Part shown: piece after piece, positions 46,021 to 58,169 of the stretch
How the letters are laid out: every line of letters begins with the position of its first letter
Numbering within the stretch: position 1 is the first letter of the stretch
Assembly: GCA_030141605.1 (NCBI GenBank)
Contig: JAQGDQ010000763.1
Span: 1 to 64,000, forward strand
Direction: 5' to 3'
DNA: 64,000 nt
Source of the DNA: Tubiluchus corallicola
Taxonomy: Eukaryota > Priapulida > Priapulimorpha > Priapulimorphida > Tubiluchidae
Notes under the pieces: generated by a model
Told to the model about the DNA's origin: nothing
Databases searched by the model: none
The model's input: the letters and a program-made list of their open reading frames with translations, nothing else
Position numbers and translations under genes: made by a program

Positions 46021-46434
46021 TCGTTTTAGTTCCAGTTTTGTCGTCATTGCAGTGATGCTCCATCTGTTGGTGATCATTGTCATAATTGTTGGTAATTTGC
46101 TGGTTTTGGCTGCAGCTTATAGATACCAGCAACTACAAACAAAAATGCATGCACTCATTGTATCATTGGCTGTAACAGACTCAATGAATGGATTTCTGTC
46201 GATTCCTATAAAAGTTATTCTAACCTTTTCTCCTATCCAATCTAATTCTGTACTTTACATGAGTAATTCAGTTGTTTCTTACACTATCGTTAATTGTAGC
46301 ATAATACACCTATGTCTAATAGCCGGTGAGAGATACCTAGCCATTGTTTATCCTTACAAGTACAACGTCTGTGTCACAAAATGCACATTAATCGCTGCTG
46401 TATGTGTAACGTGGTTTTTCTCGTTTGCAGTCGC
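46021..46434 (+). pseudogene. Inverted GPCR half gene (helices 1-4)
   Basis: On plus, homology to copies 8 and 9 runs from FSSSFVV through helix 1, LQTKMHALIVSLAVTD, VVSYTIVNCSIIHLCLIAG, ERYLAIVYPYKYNV and helix 4 (FFSFAVAWI), then stops abruptly. The frame runs on for about a dozen unrelated codons. The normal start and helices 5-7 are missing. It is the only array member on plus, so it was moved by an inversion or insertion. It resembles copy 9 (VN, not AD, before CSIIH). Confidence 0.88.
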
Positions 46435-46474
46435 ATGGATTATATTAGGCAAGAAAACAAGCGGTGACAGGCTA

Positions 46475-46900
46475 GATGTATAAACCATCTTAGCTACAAT
46501 TGACTGTCCATATGTCCTTCCTCAACGGAGGCAATGCAGCAGATGAAACTGCAAAAACAATTCTAAATAGCCACCCATTCACGTACAAATTGGCGTGAGT
46601 GTTGTTTCACTTTGGAAACCATTAACCAAGCACTGACCATTACCATTCATGTATTTCCAACATACAATGTATTTATTGTTATAATTATGCACAAGCAATT
46701 AAAATAATGTAATTATCAGTAAACAGAAATTGCAAAAATTATATGACTCCAACAAAATATTGATAATTTTATTATTTTGTGCCTGTTTGCCATTTTGGGA
46801 GCATCTGCTCATTAAATCAGTGTAAAAATAAACAGATTACAAAAATAAAATAAAAGTTACTAACCTGCATGTTATAACACGTTAGCAACAACGTTATATA
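46475..46900 (+). repeat. Duplicate of 34425-34900
   Basis: Begins within 41 bp of the break in the inverted GPCR fragment. It shares the AGCTACAATTGA, CTTCCTCAA, AATTCTAAATA and ATACAATGTATT blocks with 34425-34760 on the same strand. Confidence 0.65.
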
Positions 46901-47039
46901 AAATTACACAACGTCACAATTTGGGCAAAACTGTGATAAACTCGTAAGACATGTTTATGCAAGCACGTTGTTGTTTTAGATTTATTAGAAAATCCTTTTT
47001 ACATTCTGTTTTCATCAGTTGCTCATTACATACAGTTGC

Positions 47040-48085
47040 ATAATTAACTACAGTTATAGGTAGTTAAGTACATAATTTACTACAGTTATAGGTAGTTAAG
47101 TACATAATTAACTACAGTTATAGGTAGTTAAGTACATAATTAACTACAGTTATAGGTAGTTAAGTACATAATTAACTATATTTATAGGTGGTTAAGTACA
47201 TAATTAACTACAGTTATAGGTAGTTAAGTACATAATTAACTATAGTTATAGGTAGTTAAGTGCATGATTAACTATAGTTATAGGTGGTTAAGTACATAAT
47301 TAACTACAGTTATAGGTGGTTAAGTACATAATTAACTACAGTTATAGGTAGTTAAGTACATAATTAACTATTGTTATAGGTAGTTAAGTACATAATTAAC
47401 TACAGTTATAGGTAGTTAAGTACATAATTAACTACAGTTATAGGTAGTTAAGTGCACAATTAACTATAGTTATAGGTAGTTAAGTACATAATTAACTATA
47501 GTTATAGGTAGTTAAGTACATAATTAACTATAGTTATAGGTGGTTAAGTACATAATTAACTACAGTTATAGGTAGCTAAGTACATAATTAACTACAGTTA
47601 TAGGTAGTTAAGTACATAATTAACTATAGTTATAGGTAGTTAAGTACATAATTAACTATAGTTATAGGTAGTTAAGTACATAATTAACTACAGTTATAGG
47701 TAGTTAAGTACATAATTAACTATAGTTATAGGTAGTTAACTACAGTTATAGGTAGTTAAGTACATAATTAACTACAGTTATAGGTAGTTAAGTACATAAT
47801 TAACTACAGTTATAGGTAGTTAAGTACATAATTAACTATAGTTATAGGTAGTTAAGTACATAATTAACTATAGTTATAGGTAGTTAAGTACATAATTAAC
47901 TATAGTTATAGGTAGTTAAGTACATAATTAACTATAGTTATAGGTAGTTAAGTACATAATTAACTATTGTTATAGGTAGTTAAGTACATAATTAACTATA
48001 GTTATAGGTAGTTAAGTACATAATTAACTATAGTTATAGGTAGTTAAGTACATAATTAACTATTGTTATAGGTAGTTAAGTACAT
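47040..48085. repeat. 32 bp tandem satellite
   Basis: About 32 copies of TACATAATTAACTATAGTTA plus TAGGTAGTTAAG. Variation is mostly ACTACAG versus ACTATAG versus ACTATTG. One unit near 47730 is shortened. Confidence 0.95.
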
Positions 48086-48194
48086 AATTATTACAATCAT
48101 CCCATTATTTAAATGATTTTATTTTTGTACAAAAAAAATCGATGTTTTTGATTATAATGAAATGATGCAACTCTTTCTTGCCTCTAGTAATTGT

Positions 48195-48561
48195 TAGAGG
48201 TGAGCATTCTCTACCAGAAAGCGAATTCGAATCGAACCGAATTTGTGACTTACGAATTCGAATTGAACCGATCTTCAGTGTTTCGAATTCGAATTGAGAT
48301 TGAACGATTTTCGAACAAGTTTTCGAACAACCAGTAAAAAATAGTCTTACAAAGATCATTCATATCACTCGATTTTGTTCTGCAATAAAACGATTAGTAA
48401 TTTCTTTAAAATTGTGCACAGAAATCACAGCTAAATTATGCTAATTGCATGATGTTTCAATCGTTTTTGTGATAAAGAACATTATGTGATTGAAGTGCTG
48501 AATTATTCGAATCTATAGTTTTGGATTCGAATCGCGTTCGAACGTTCGATGCTCACCCCTA
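48195..48561. mobile_element. Miniature hAT-like element with 8 bp target duplication
   Basis: 367 bp with terminal inverted repeats TAGAGGTGAGC and GCTCACCCCTA, flanked by GTAATTGT on both sides (48187-48194 and 48562-48569). The interior is rich in GAATTCGAA-type palindromes. The 8 bp duplication and GGTGAGC end suit hAT. No transposase. Confidence 0.85.
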
Positions 48562-48638
48562 GTAATTGTCTTGTACTTTAATGATGTCATGATGTAGAAT
48601 AATCAACATTTGTGATTTAATAACTTAACTATTGCAAA

Positions 48639-49100
48639 CAGTGGTGGCTCGTAGCTAAAATTACTACGGGTGGTACTTCAGAAAATTTTTAGCCATTGTT
48701 TTAATACTGTGTAAAATGAGACAAACATATGCAATTTTAATATTGTAATTTGTAATTGTAATTTTAAACAAACAAACACATGAAACTGTATACATAAACT
48801 TGATAAAATCCTAAACAAAATAATATTATTTGCTTACGAATAGCCTAAATTGTCGCAGTTCAGGAATATTCCGGTACACGATTTTTAAGCACGTGACAAC
48901 TGACAATACACTGTGTGAGCGACAGTATTTTCTCTACCTAGCAGCAGACACTAGCACTACAGTGGTAATTCCCTATTTTGTAGAGCTCTATTTCACATTT
49001 TGTCTTAGAAACTGTGCAACAGTTCTTAATGGTTGTGTGATGTCTCTGGGAAAGCTGGTAACCACAGACGCTACGGAGTTCGTCGCTTCCAGTAACCTTT
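48639..49100 (+). repeat. Second copy of the 2018-2420 dispersed repeat
   Basis: Starts CAGTGGTGGCTCGTAG, with only a single copy of the terminal unit that is amplified at 1002-2018. It then follows 2018-2300 closely (AGCCATTGTTTTAATACTGT, AACTTGATAAAATCCTAAAC, TAGCCTAAATTGTCGCAGTT, CTCTACCTAGCAGCAGAC) before diverging. Confidence 0.8.
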
Positions 49101-49857
49101 GAACAAAATGAAAAATTTAATCAATTGATAACGTAGCTTTACAATCGCGAAATGTCTGCAAACTTTGAAAAAATTTATGAATGGTCAAGATCCCATTTTG
49201 GCAAAAGACCCACATGAAGACTCGAACCCACGTATTTACTTCATCACTGATGACATCCATGGTTCAGCAACAAGTATGACATTTGCAGTAACAGGGATTA
49301 AAAATTTGATAGTCAAACAAAAAATTTTCAATCACCATGTAGTGTCATTTGACCTTGGATCTTCAAACTTGCTAGTGACTGCATTATGTATTTTTGGTTA
49401 CAAAATTTTCCTTATTAATTATTATTAAATGGGTCTAATGAGCATGGGAACACTAACCAATAGGCTAACTAGGTTATAGCCTAGGGCGCCACGGTTTAAA
49501 GGGCGTCACATTATAGAAAAATGTTCATTCTTTTCGGAAAAGGTCTGTATACAACCTCCTCGGCGTATACTTTCATATTCATGTAAGGGCGCACTTTATA
49601 ACACACCACAGGCAGTTACTGCAACTGCTTCTGTATAAGTGCCACATATCGAACAGGTGCAAGGTAGTACTCAACAAGCAGCTGAGCAACTTGTTTGAAT
49701 ATAAGCGCCATGCAAATACATGTTAGTAATAATGACCACATGGAAATTAGGTTAATAGTGTTTCTAATACACCACAAATAATTGTTTGACTTGCTTATGA
49801 TATAAACAGCCATAAATTCACAATAGAGATGGCCGGGACAAAACTATCAGCCTAGGG
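49101..49857. other. Mostly unassigned; possible last coding piece on minus at 49616-49680
   Basis: On minus, after GTTGCTCAG, a frame reads LLVEYYLAPVRYVALIQKQ and stops soon after. It is protein-like and lies downstream of exon 5 of the unidentified gene, but its phase (0) does not fit exon 5 directly. An extra exon would be needed. The rest shows nothing recognisable. Confidence 0.3.
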
Positions 49858-50365
49858 CAGGGGTGTGCAAATTGCGGCCCGCGGGTCACTTGCGGCCCAC
49901 CGAGAGAATTTGTGTGGCCCGCGAAGAGATTTGTCAACCTATTGGAAGTGCGGCCCGGGCGATTAATTGAGTGTATCCAGCTGAAGTCCGTGCCACGATC
50001 CCAAAGATAGTGCGGGTAGTTTTTTCTACTAGATCGGATGCCATTAACCCTTACAAGACGGTTGTAGCTTAATGTCACAGTACTAAACAGACTGTGTGAT
50101 ACACATTACTAATATGCATTGTAATGAAATTACCACTATCTGTCCTGAAAGTAGAAATATATGGTTTGTAATATAAATTTTAATAACTTCTAAAATAGTT
50201 TCTTGAGTGTAATAGTGCAGTAGTAATGATGTACGCAGGTCGGATGCAAAAAAATCATTATTAGGCCTTTCTGTACTTGGCTCCTTGATCAAACTGCCTG
50301 TGGCCCGCACGAATTGTGGGAAAGTTTAATGTGGCCCGGCTAGTCAGATAATTTGCACACCCCTG
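49858..50365. mobile_element. Miniature hAT-like element (CAGGGGTGTGCAAATT ends)
   Basis: 508 bp with 16 bp perfect terminal inverted repeats CAGGGGTGTGCAAATT. Both ends carry CGGCCC/GTGGCCC-rich subterminal DNA, the classic layout of hAT families. Flanking octamers GCCTAGGG and GCCAGGGG are an imperfect target duplication, so the insertion is not recent. No transposase. Confidence 0.85.
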
Positions 50366-50433
50366 GCCAGGGGCGTCATCAAGTCTCGATACGCCCCTGC
50401 TACCGTGTAACGTAAAATGAAATTCTAGCTCAC

Positions 50434-50561
50434 CATTCACTGTGCTCCTGGCTTAGCTTGTTCTCATGTGACAGAGAGGCTTTTAAATCCTCAAAGTTTT
50501 TCTCTATGAGCTTGTAAGCATCATTCAGCTCTTCATTATCAGTGAACGAACTCAAGTTTTG
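50434..50561 (-). CDS. Unidentified gene, exon 5 (last one seen)
   Basis: Acceptor TTTTTCCAG precedes CAA at 50561; donor-like GTGAGC follows at 50433. It is phase 0 at the start and continues the exon 4 frame: QNLSSFTDNEELNDAYK, LIEKNFEDLKASLSHEN, KLSQEHSE. The sequence is charged and coiled-coil-like. If the donor is not used, the frame ends two codons later at TGA, giving a protein of 157 residues. If it is used, the phase is 2 and another exon is needed. Confidence 0.7.
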
Positions 50562-50570
50562 CTGGAAAAA

Positions 50571-51755
<1,185 letters not shown>

Positions 51756-51874
51756 AAAAAGTAAGGCAATCTGATACGGAATGTACTTGTGATTGGAAAG
51801 ACTGTGAATGTCATTCTTCAGTTGTAGACTCAGTGCTCGCAACTGGTTGAGTTTTGCCATGTGACGAAAATAGC
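51756..51874 (-). CDS. Unidentified gene, exon 4
   Basis: Acceptor TTTACAG before 51874 and donor GTAAGT from 51755, both near consensus. 119 nt: two bases complete a glycine codon with exon 3, then 39 codons YFRHMAKLNQLRALSLQLKN, DIHSLSNHKYIPYQIALLF, ending in phase 0. Phase agrees with exons 3 and 5. The leucine pattern suggests a helical, coiled-coil segment. Confidence 0.75.
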
Positions 51875-51985
51875 CTGTAAAGTGATTACTGCATGAGAAA
51901 TAATTACTAAGTTCATCGTATGATAAACCAACTAACAAGATTTTAAAAGTTAAGCCAACTGACATTATTATCAAAATGATATTAA

Positions 51986-52443
51986 CCCTTTCATACCCGT
52001 TGTATCCCGTGCGATACGAGAATATTTTCTGCCTTTAAAATTAATAAAATTTTAAAACTGACAGTTATTTGATCTGTTAATAGTTATTTTGATTTAAGCC
52101 AATAACAATAGACTAAAAATGGTGATAAAGTGACAAACTAGAAAATCTACATGGCATAAAAAACTGCGCAAGGTACAGTACTTTAGAGACGACTTAGTAC
52201 AGATCAGCATAGCGTGCATACTAAATGTCTTAAATACTTTAAAAAATTATCAGCAGTTGCAAAATGAAGCACATTTTATGCTTCCGTTGAATCACAATGT
52301 ATCCCGTGGGATACAGGCTATATTTAGCACGCGGGCACAGGTAGAAAAAATAATTATTATGTGTAAACAAGATGGATATACTGAACAAAAGTACTAAATC
52401 AAAAAAAATTTCTTATTAAAAAAGCAATTTGGGACTGAAAGGG
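51986..52443. mobile_element. Miniature piggyBac-like element at TTAA
   Basis: TTAA at 51982-51985 and 52444-52447 flank ends CCCTTTCA and TGAAAGGG. A TTAA duplication with CCC...GGG ends is the piggyBac signature. Near both ends lie quasi-palindromes of the form GTATCCCGTG(C/G)GATAC. No transposase. It sits in intron 3, about 110 bp from exon 4. Confidence 0.8.
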
Positions 52444-52544
52444 TTAAAGACTTATGTATCTGGAAAAAAGAATTCTTAATAATTTTTAAATATTTGCACC
52501 ACATGGTAAAACGGCACTGCATTGCTATACCAGTGTGCACCACT

Positions 52545-53400
52545 GATTCACCAAAAACATTTTATTGATCTTATTGACAATGCAAAGTAATTTAAACTTT
52601 TGCTTAGTTAGTCAAGTGTGTGGTACATATGCTCTGATTATTTTTCCAAATTTTACAGAATGTTGTCTAAACTTGTTTATTTAAAGGAAGACCGGACGAT
52701 TGTTTAGACTTGATCTCATTTTAATTTACTGTCCAAAATACACATTTTCTTGCCTATAAAAGTTAACAATTTTTCCTTATGTTTGAATAATTAGCTTAGA
52801 AAGTTAATTAATGGCAACCAAACACAGCCATTGCTTACATCACAAACTAACCACAGTTTGTGCAATGGCAGGCGTCTTCCCTTGAGCGTCAAGCACATTT
52901 GCATAGGTGTTACAGTACTGTTTAAACGCATGATGTCATGAAAAATGGGGCTTTACATCATGTGACGTCCGAAACTAACACTGCAGTTCATGATCATGGT
53001 TATCACAGTACCGCCTTCTATTTGTGGGCCACGTGAATGTGACAAAAATGCGCTGCTGCCAATCTTAGTAGATTCACTGAGACGCGCCTAGCTTTGAAAG
53101 TTTAACGAAATTTGAATATTCAAGGTAATTATTATTTAATCTAAGGTGTGATTTAAAATAAGAGAGCATGTTGTAGTTTCCAATATTGTAGAGCATTCTT
53201 TATTCTGAACTGGTGTTTACACAATCATCCAGTTTTCCTTTAAGTGCTTAGCAGTCATTGCAGGAGTATAAATATACAAGTTTTATACAGCATTACTGCT
53301 GACACAAGCTCTGTATGCAATAAGCAGCATGTAACTGAAATATAATTTCAAATCAAATTTTTTAAGCTTTGTTACGAAAAGCGTTTTCTTGTGCTTTAAA
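52545..53400 (+). repeat. R3 repeat copy, split by a nested element
   Basis: 52545-52680 matches R3 (TCTTATTGACAA, GCTCTGATTATTTTTCC, TAAACTTGTTT). R3 homology resumes at about 53255 (TTTTATACAGCATTACTGCTG to TTTTCTTGTGCTTT), as in 61985-62120. The gap is the nested element 52681-53243. Confidence 0.75.
52681..53243. mobile_element. Nested R2-family element with terminal inverted repeats
   Basis: Ends are TTAAAGGAAGACCGGACGAT and the inverse of TTAAAGGAAAACTGGATGAT, about 23 bp with few mismatches. The left part resembles R2 copies at 1 and 27391 (GGAAGAC.GGA.GATT; ATCACAAACTAAC; GCAGGCGTC). The target looks like TTAA or TTTAA. 563 bp, no coding capacity. Confidence 0.7.
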
Positions 53401-53923
53401 TTAGAGGTCGGCCAAAAACAAGCCAAATTTAAAACCACGTGAAATTTTTATTTGCCTCCTTTTGCTTTTGACAACATCATTTTATACTTCGAGGATTCTA
53501 TTACCTTGAATCAAGATATTTGACACTTTTTAAAAGAAAAACTAAGGCAACAACGAATGCTCTTCACAGGCCTTTCCTAAAAAACCTCAGCATATGTGGG
53601 TTACAATATAGTTTCCATTTTTGATTTTACTCTTTGCTTTTATCGAATTATCATTGGTTGTCCCCGTCATAATCTTGAGTTACAGTTTTCCATTTCAAAA
53701 ATTTTATTTCATGAAAATTAAGATTTCATTCTTAAACATGGCCTCAAAACTGGTCTTAAAGGCAAAAAACTTTGAAAACATATTTAGCATAACTATAAGT
53801 TATAATCAAGATTGTCTAGAAAAGTCTAAAAAACAGCATAATCCATGCTCAGAGTATCTATATTGTACTACAGGGCTGTGGTGAAATGAAATGTAATGCT
53901 GGCGGGGGAATACAGTAGCCTTC
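53401..53923. other. Intron 3 DNA, no gene recognised
   Basis: AT-rich. An 87-codon plus frame (53621-53884) has no family features. Confidence 0.4.
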
Positions 53924-54060
53924 TCAGGTGTGCATGTGAACGTGGCTTTATCTAGCACAGACTCGTATTCTGACCTTATGTTAGTAAAAACCACTAGTCA
54001 CATGCACACCTGAACTTATAAAAAGGGAAGGTCTGCTGTAGACCCTTGTCAGTGGTCGTG
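53924..54060 (+). promoter_or_regulatory. 16 bp inverted repeat followed by a TATA-like box
   Basis: TCAGGTGTGCATGTGA at 53924-53939 and its exact inverse at 53998-54013 enclose 58 bp. TATAAAAAG follows at 54017, and a TCAGT initiator-like motif has its A at 54051. A promoter of an unknown transcript or an LTR-type promoter is possible. No gene is assigned downstream. Confidence 0.35.
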
Positions 54061-54600
54061 TCTTTCATTGCAGCTCTGTTCACATTTCACAGGCTTTGCC
54101 GCAAACTCCGTTCTTCTAGGTAAGCTGTTTGTTCCTTATTGGCGGTGTAATATTAAGTAATAAATTGTCATTTCGACTCTATTATTCGGGTTCTGTTTTG
54201 GTTAAGGCATTGAACGACTTAACTGAGACATGCCGCAAGGTGTGGGCCACGGTGCCATCCGTCCTGCGTCCGTTAAAAGTGGACAGCAGTCCAATATTTA
54301 TAAATTGCTGCGAAAACCGTTGCAAGAAAAAATCAGTAGAAATTGTAACTATATGTACACGTGTAGTTGCTTCTTGAACTTTGCACTGACTAAGTCCGTA
54401 TAAACCTACAGTTTGCATAACTGAGATTCCTTACTGTCAATAGGTGCCTTCTGAATTGGCAGAAGCGTGCCGTTCCAGCTAATGTACGCGCAAGCTCTTG
54501 GGAAAAGATTATTCAGCCTCGTTTTTTCTGTGTAGTCCTATAAAAATAAGAATTATACAAACAAAATGTTATTGGAAATTTTATCAACATCGCAATTTCT
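54061..54600. other. No gene recognised
   Basis: Contains AGGTAAGC, a donor-like motif at about 54118, downstream of the TATA-like box, and an 82-codon plus frame without family features. Confidence 0.35.
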
Positions 54601-54604
54601 TTTT

Positions 54605-54621
54605 CTCCACACTCTCACTTT

Positions 54622-54679
<58 letters not shown>

Positions 54680-54680
54680 T

Positions 54681-54719
<39 letters not shown>

Positions 54720-54975
54720 CTCTCTCTCTCTCTCTTGCTCTCTCTCTCCCTCCCTCCCCCTCTCTCTCTTGCTCTATCTCTCTCTCGCTTGGTCTCTCTC
54801 TCTCCCTCCCTCCCCCTCTCTCTCTTGCTCTATCTCTCTCTCGCTTGGTCTCTCTCTCTCTCTCCCTCCCTCCCCCCTCTCTCTCTCTCTCTCGCTTGCT
54901 TTCTCTCTCCCTCTCTCTCTCCCTCCCTCCCCCCTCTCTCTCTCCTCCTCTCGCTTGCTCTCTCTCTCTCTCATT
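54605..54975. repeat. (CT)n-rich tract with CCCT and CTTG interruptions
   Basis: Long CT repeats with recurring TCCCTCCCTCCCCCTC and TCTCGCTTGGTCTC blocks. Open frames rich in L and S are artefacts. Confidence 0.9.
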
Positions 54976-55753
54976 TTCAAATTCCAGAAAATCTATTAAG
55001 CAGTTAGCCTAAATGGCCACAAATTTTAATGCAACATTGTTTAGAAACTTAACGAGAAGCCTTAATGCAGATTTATGGATGACTGCCAGTAAACGTTACC
55101 CGGAAAGATCTGTATCGTCCTGCAAACTGCCGCTGAAAATAACCGGTCACGTTTTTTGCTGCAGCTGCAACTGAGAACAAGAAAAATTGCTTTATTCTCA
55201 TGTCAATCAAGCATAAGCATCAGCAACAGCATCATCACTAACTGACAACAGTATCAGTTTATTTATAAGGCATATATCACAAAAATTTTCAAAGTGTGTT
55301 ACTTTTCAGTAGTTACTTGATAGCTGAATAAGAGCCATTACTGAGTAATTATATTATAATGGCATTGTATGCATCGTATAGCACACCATGCATACACAGT
55401 ATTGCCAAAACAATTACTTTTTGCATAATGACATATCGAAATTGTAAACTGTGATTGTTGTGACGTCTACTAATATCTTTACTTTACTTTACTTTTATTT
55501 CACGGGAATGTTATTATGAATTGTGTTTTCAATGTTATTAAATTGTAAATAAGTACGTTTTAATTTGTTTATTCGTTGTTTCATTCACTTTTACATACGG
55601 GAATCACCAAACTGGACAATAAATATTAATAAAAAGCCTTTTCGAGAACAACATTTTAGGCAGATTTAGTTTGATACAACGTCTCTCACTTCTCTTCTGA
55701 GCAGAAAACAAACAAACGAACCAAAAATGAAATTCAAGTTCTGAGGAAAGACT
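54976..55753. other. No gene recognised
   Basis: AT-rich intron 3 DNA without coding signal. Confidence 0.45.
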
Positions 55754-55761
55754 TTAGTCTG

Positions 55762-56262
55762 CAGGGATGAGAATTTTTGGAGTTTTCCGAGTTTTTGGAA
55801 GACCAGTAGTGCCATCTTTGTAAATCGTGTAAATTTGTTGAGAAAATTTTTACGGACCCAGTACATTATTTCACAAGCTGACCGCTAATTGGCAGGCCGT
55901 CACTTTGTTTACATCGCGTACATCAGTGTAACCACGTGTGTATCGCTATGTATAAAAATATAGAATCAATTGTGCGGAGTTATTTGAGTCAATTGCAGAC
56001 AGTTTTTATATACTTTTGCATAGGAGCGGCCAGTACTTAGACGTTTTTGAGACAATTAGGTATCATGTATCTTTGATAGTTGGGTATTTTAAATTATGCA
56101 TGAAACAAGGTAATTGATATTTTAAGTCCACTTAGAGGCTCTCTATGGTCACAAAATTGCAATTTGTTGCTGGCTCACCTTGAACTCCATTGGGGGCCTA
56201 GGTGGCCCCAAAACCCCCGGCCTGTTTCAGAGTTTTTTTACAATTTGTCATTCTCATCCCTG
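55762..56262. mobile_element. Miniature hAT-like element, copy 1
   Basis: Ends CAGGGATGAGA and TCTCATCCCTG (13 bp if the outer G/C is included). TTTAGTCT flanks both sides (55753-55760 and 56264-56271). The body is about 90 percent identical by eye to 62250-62767 on the same strand. 8 bp duplications and CAGGG ends indicate hAT. No coding capacity. Confidence 0.9.
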
Positions 56263-56271
56263 CTTTAGTCT

Positions 56272-57051
56272 TCTTCTCAACATTGTGCCAAAAACACCAA
56301 GCAGAATATAGTCTCATTCTCGACATCCGTGTTTGGGGGTATCTAAACACCCTTCCTTAATAAGAAATGTACATTAGAGCAGAGGAACTGCCTACATAAT
56401 CCATTTTCCTAGTAGTCACCCATCCATTTACCAAGCGGACCCAGTATGGCCTGAAACTTGAAACTGCGCTCCCCCATCTAGGCAACTTAAGGATATATAC
56501 AGAATAAGAAGTAGAAATGCTATTGATGCGTTTGTAGAAATTGTTAAAAATGTTAGAGGAAAATGTAGCCGAAAAAACGTGGAGTTTATTTTTAAAAATG
56601 TGAAGTCCAGTCACTGTCATTTTATATAATTAGATTGCTACCCGTCAATGAAAATATAAAAGTAAGAGTTATTTATAAAATTAGGTAAATATAAATTTCA
56701 ATGTAAATCTAGCTATGTTGCTTGTAGTTGTTGATATGTTTTTGTATATAAGCGTTTTACTGTTATCGTAGTCACCAGTGACATTAAAAGGAATAATTGT
56801 AATTATTTTCTAACTTATTATAATAATGTTCATACTGGTCCCTGCAAAAATAGAGGGAATTTATGTATAGTGTGTATGTATTTATGTTAATATATATAAT
56901 AAAATAGAGTTATAATAATAATAATAATAATGGCTGAACAATCCATATGGAACTAGTGTTGAAACTTTTAAAAGAATTCTTCGTTACAAGCTTTTCGGTA
57001 ACTTTTGCACTGACTAATGACCAATCACACAATGACCAACATATTCAGTAC
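56272..57051. other. No gene recognised
   Basis: Intron 3 DNA with a short (AAT)n near 56910. No coding segment seen. Confidence 0.45.
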
Positions 57052-57094
57052 CTCTGCAAGCACTTGATGATCCATCACTCTCACATAACGAAGG
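57052..57094 (-). CDS. Unidentified gene, exon 3
   Basis: Acceptor TTCATGCAG and donor GTACTG bracket 43 nt reading PSLCESDGSSSACR plus one base. It starts in phase 0 as exon 2 requires and ends in phase 1 as exon 4 requires. Short exons are easy to miscall; the phase agreement on both sides is the main support. Confidence 0.55.
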
Positions 57095-57832
57095 CTGCAT
57101 GAATAATGAAAGAAAAAATTAAACATTGAGGTCTACTGTTATAGTCTGAAGTTTACCAGCTTGAAGCAGGGCCATGGGTGGTGCTGACTATGGATAGATA
57201 GCCCGCTCAGCGGTGGGTGTAGTAGGCATATTTAGAATTCGCGAGAGGACCACGGCGTCCCGTAATGGGCGTTTTCCCGGACCCAACTCGCGATTTTTTC
57301 GAAAGTTTGACAGAACAGCATGCGGAAAAAACGTTCTAGCGGCACCTAGTGGGACTCTTGGAAGGAGATATATGGCTTTTTAGAAAGAGCAAGAACAGAG
57401 CTACACAATGGTGTGGACTATATGTTAGGATAGGTCCACCAAGAGGAGTACTGACGAGTTAATTACATGTTCTATTTTCGGCAAAACTGCTGACGCAAAG
57501 CCATTGTTCTGACGTCATCCATTGTACTCTGTCTATAACGTTATAGCTTTAATTCAGTAAAAGCTGCCGCTGCTGCCTTTGCGTTAGATAATGTAGGTCT
57601 ATGTAGGATGTTTGCGTATTTTTGATTATATGTGTATTTATACGCAAATTTTTTTGCAGGCCTTTGCTAGTTAATATAAATCTCACTACGTCATGCACGA
57701 TAGTAATACCATTACTAGCACTAATTACAGCAGCAACCAGTAAAATCAGTGAAATAACAGAAGGTATACATCAATAATTTATTGAAATAATTGTAGAAGG
57801 TTTTGGAAAGTTAGTAGGTCGTCAGTCTGTAC
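57095..57832. other. Intron 2, nothing else recognised
   Basis: No coding or clear repeat signal. Confidence 0.4.
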
Positions 57833-57951
57833 CTGATCGTGCTCATTTTGACACAGAGTTTCTAATTCGGAACATAATACCATCATTTCAATGTGTTCAT
57901 CAGCCCCACGAAGTATTCTGTGCCAGTGATGTTCATCCAAATATACATTCA
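57833..57951 (-). CDS. Unidentified gene, exon 2
   Basis: Acceptor TTCATTGCAG and donor GTACAG bracket 119 nt. Two bases complete a valine codon with exon 1, followed by 39 codons NVYLDEHHWHRILRGADEHI, EMMVLCSELETLCQNEHDQ. It is strongly protein-like and rich in H, E and D, ending in phase 0. I do not recognise the family. Confidence 0.75.
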
Positions 57952-58108
57952 CTGCAATGAATCATAAATAAGAAACACAAAGTCACAATGGATTGTTTAA
58001 TATATAACTTTAACAAATTTAAGCTGCTATGCTATAATTAACAATAGTAATAGCAATACCGGTTAGCTGTAGATCTATTTTATAGCAATTATTCAAAATG
58101 TTAATTAC

Positions 58109-58169
58109 CTCTGTAATGAGGGCAATATTGAGAAACTATAACAAGAGGTTGCGTTTTTACTGCTGCCAT
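58109..58169 (-). CDS. Unidentified gene, exon 1 with start codon
   Basis: Start ATG at 58169 with G at +4 (ATGGCAGCAG). 20 codons, MAAVKTQPLVIVSQYCPHYR, plus one base, then donor GTAATT. With exons at 57833, 57052, 51756 and 50434, all phases agree and give about 157 residues of a probably cytosolic helical protein: no signal peptide, no membrane segment. Intron 3 is 5.2 kb and filled with transposons. The gene lies head-to-head with the SLC25A38-like gene, 894 bp between start codons. Function unknown. Total exon number is uncertain because a downstream exon may exist. Confidence 0.7.

Noticed and set aside
49190-49260. Possible tRNA on minus (GGGTTCGAGTC box B-like)
   Set aside because: The T-arm bases do not pair and no acceptor stem or proper A box is seen.
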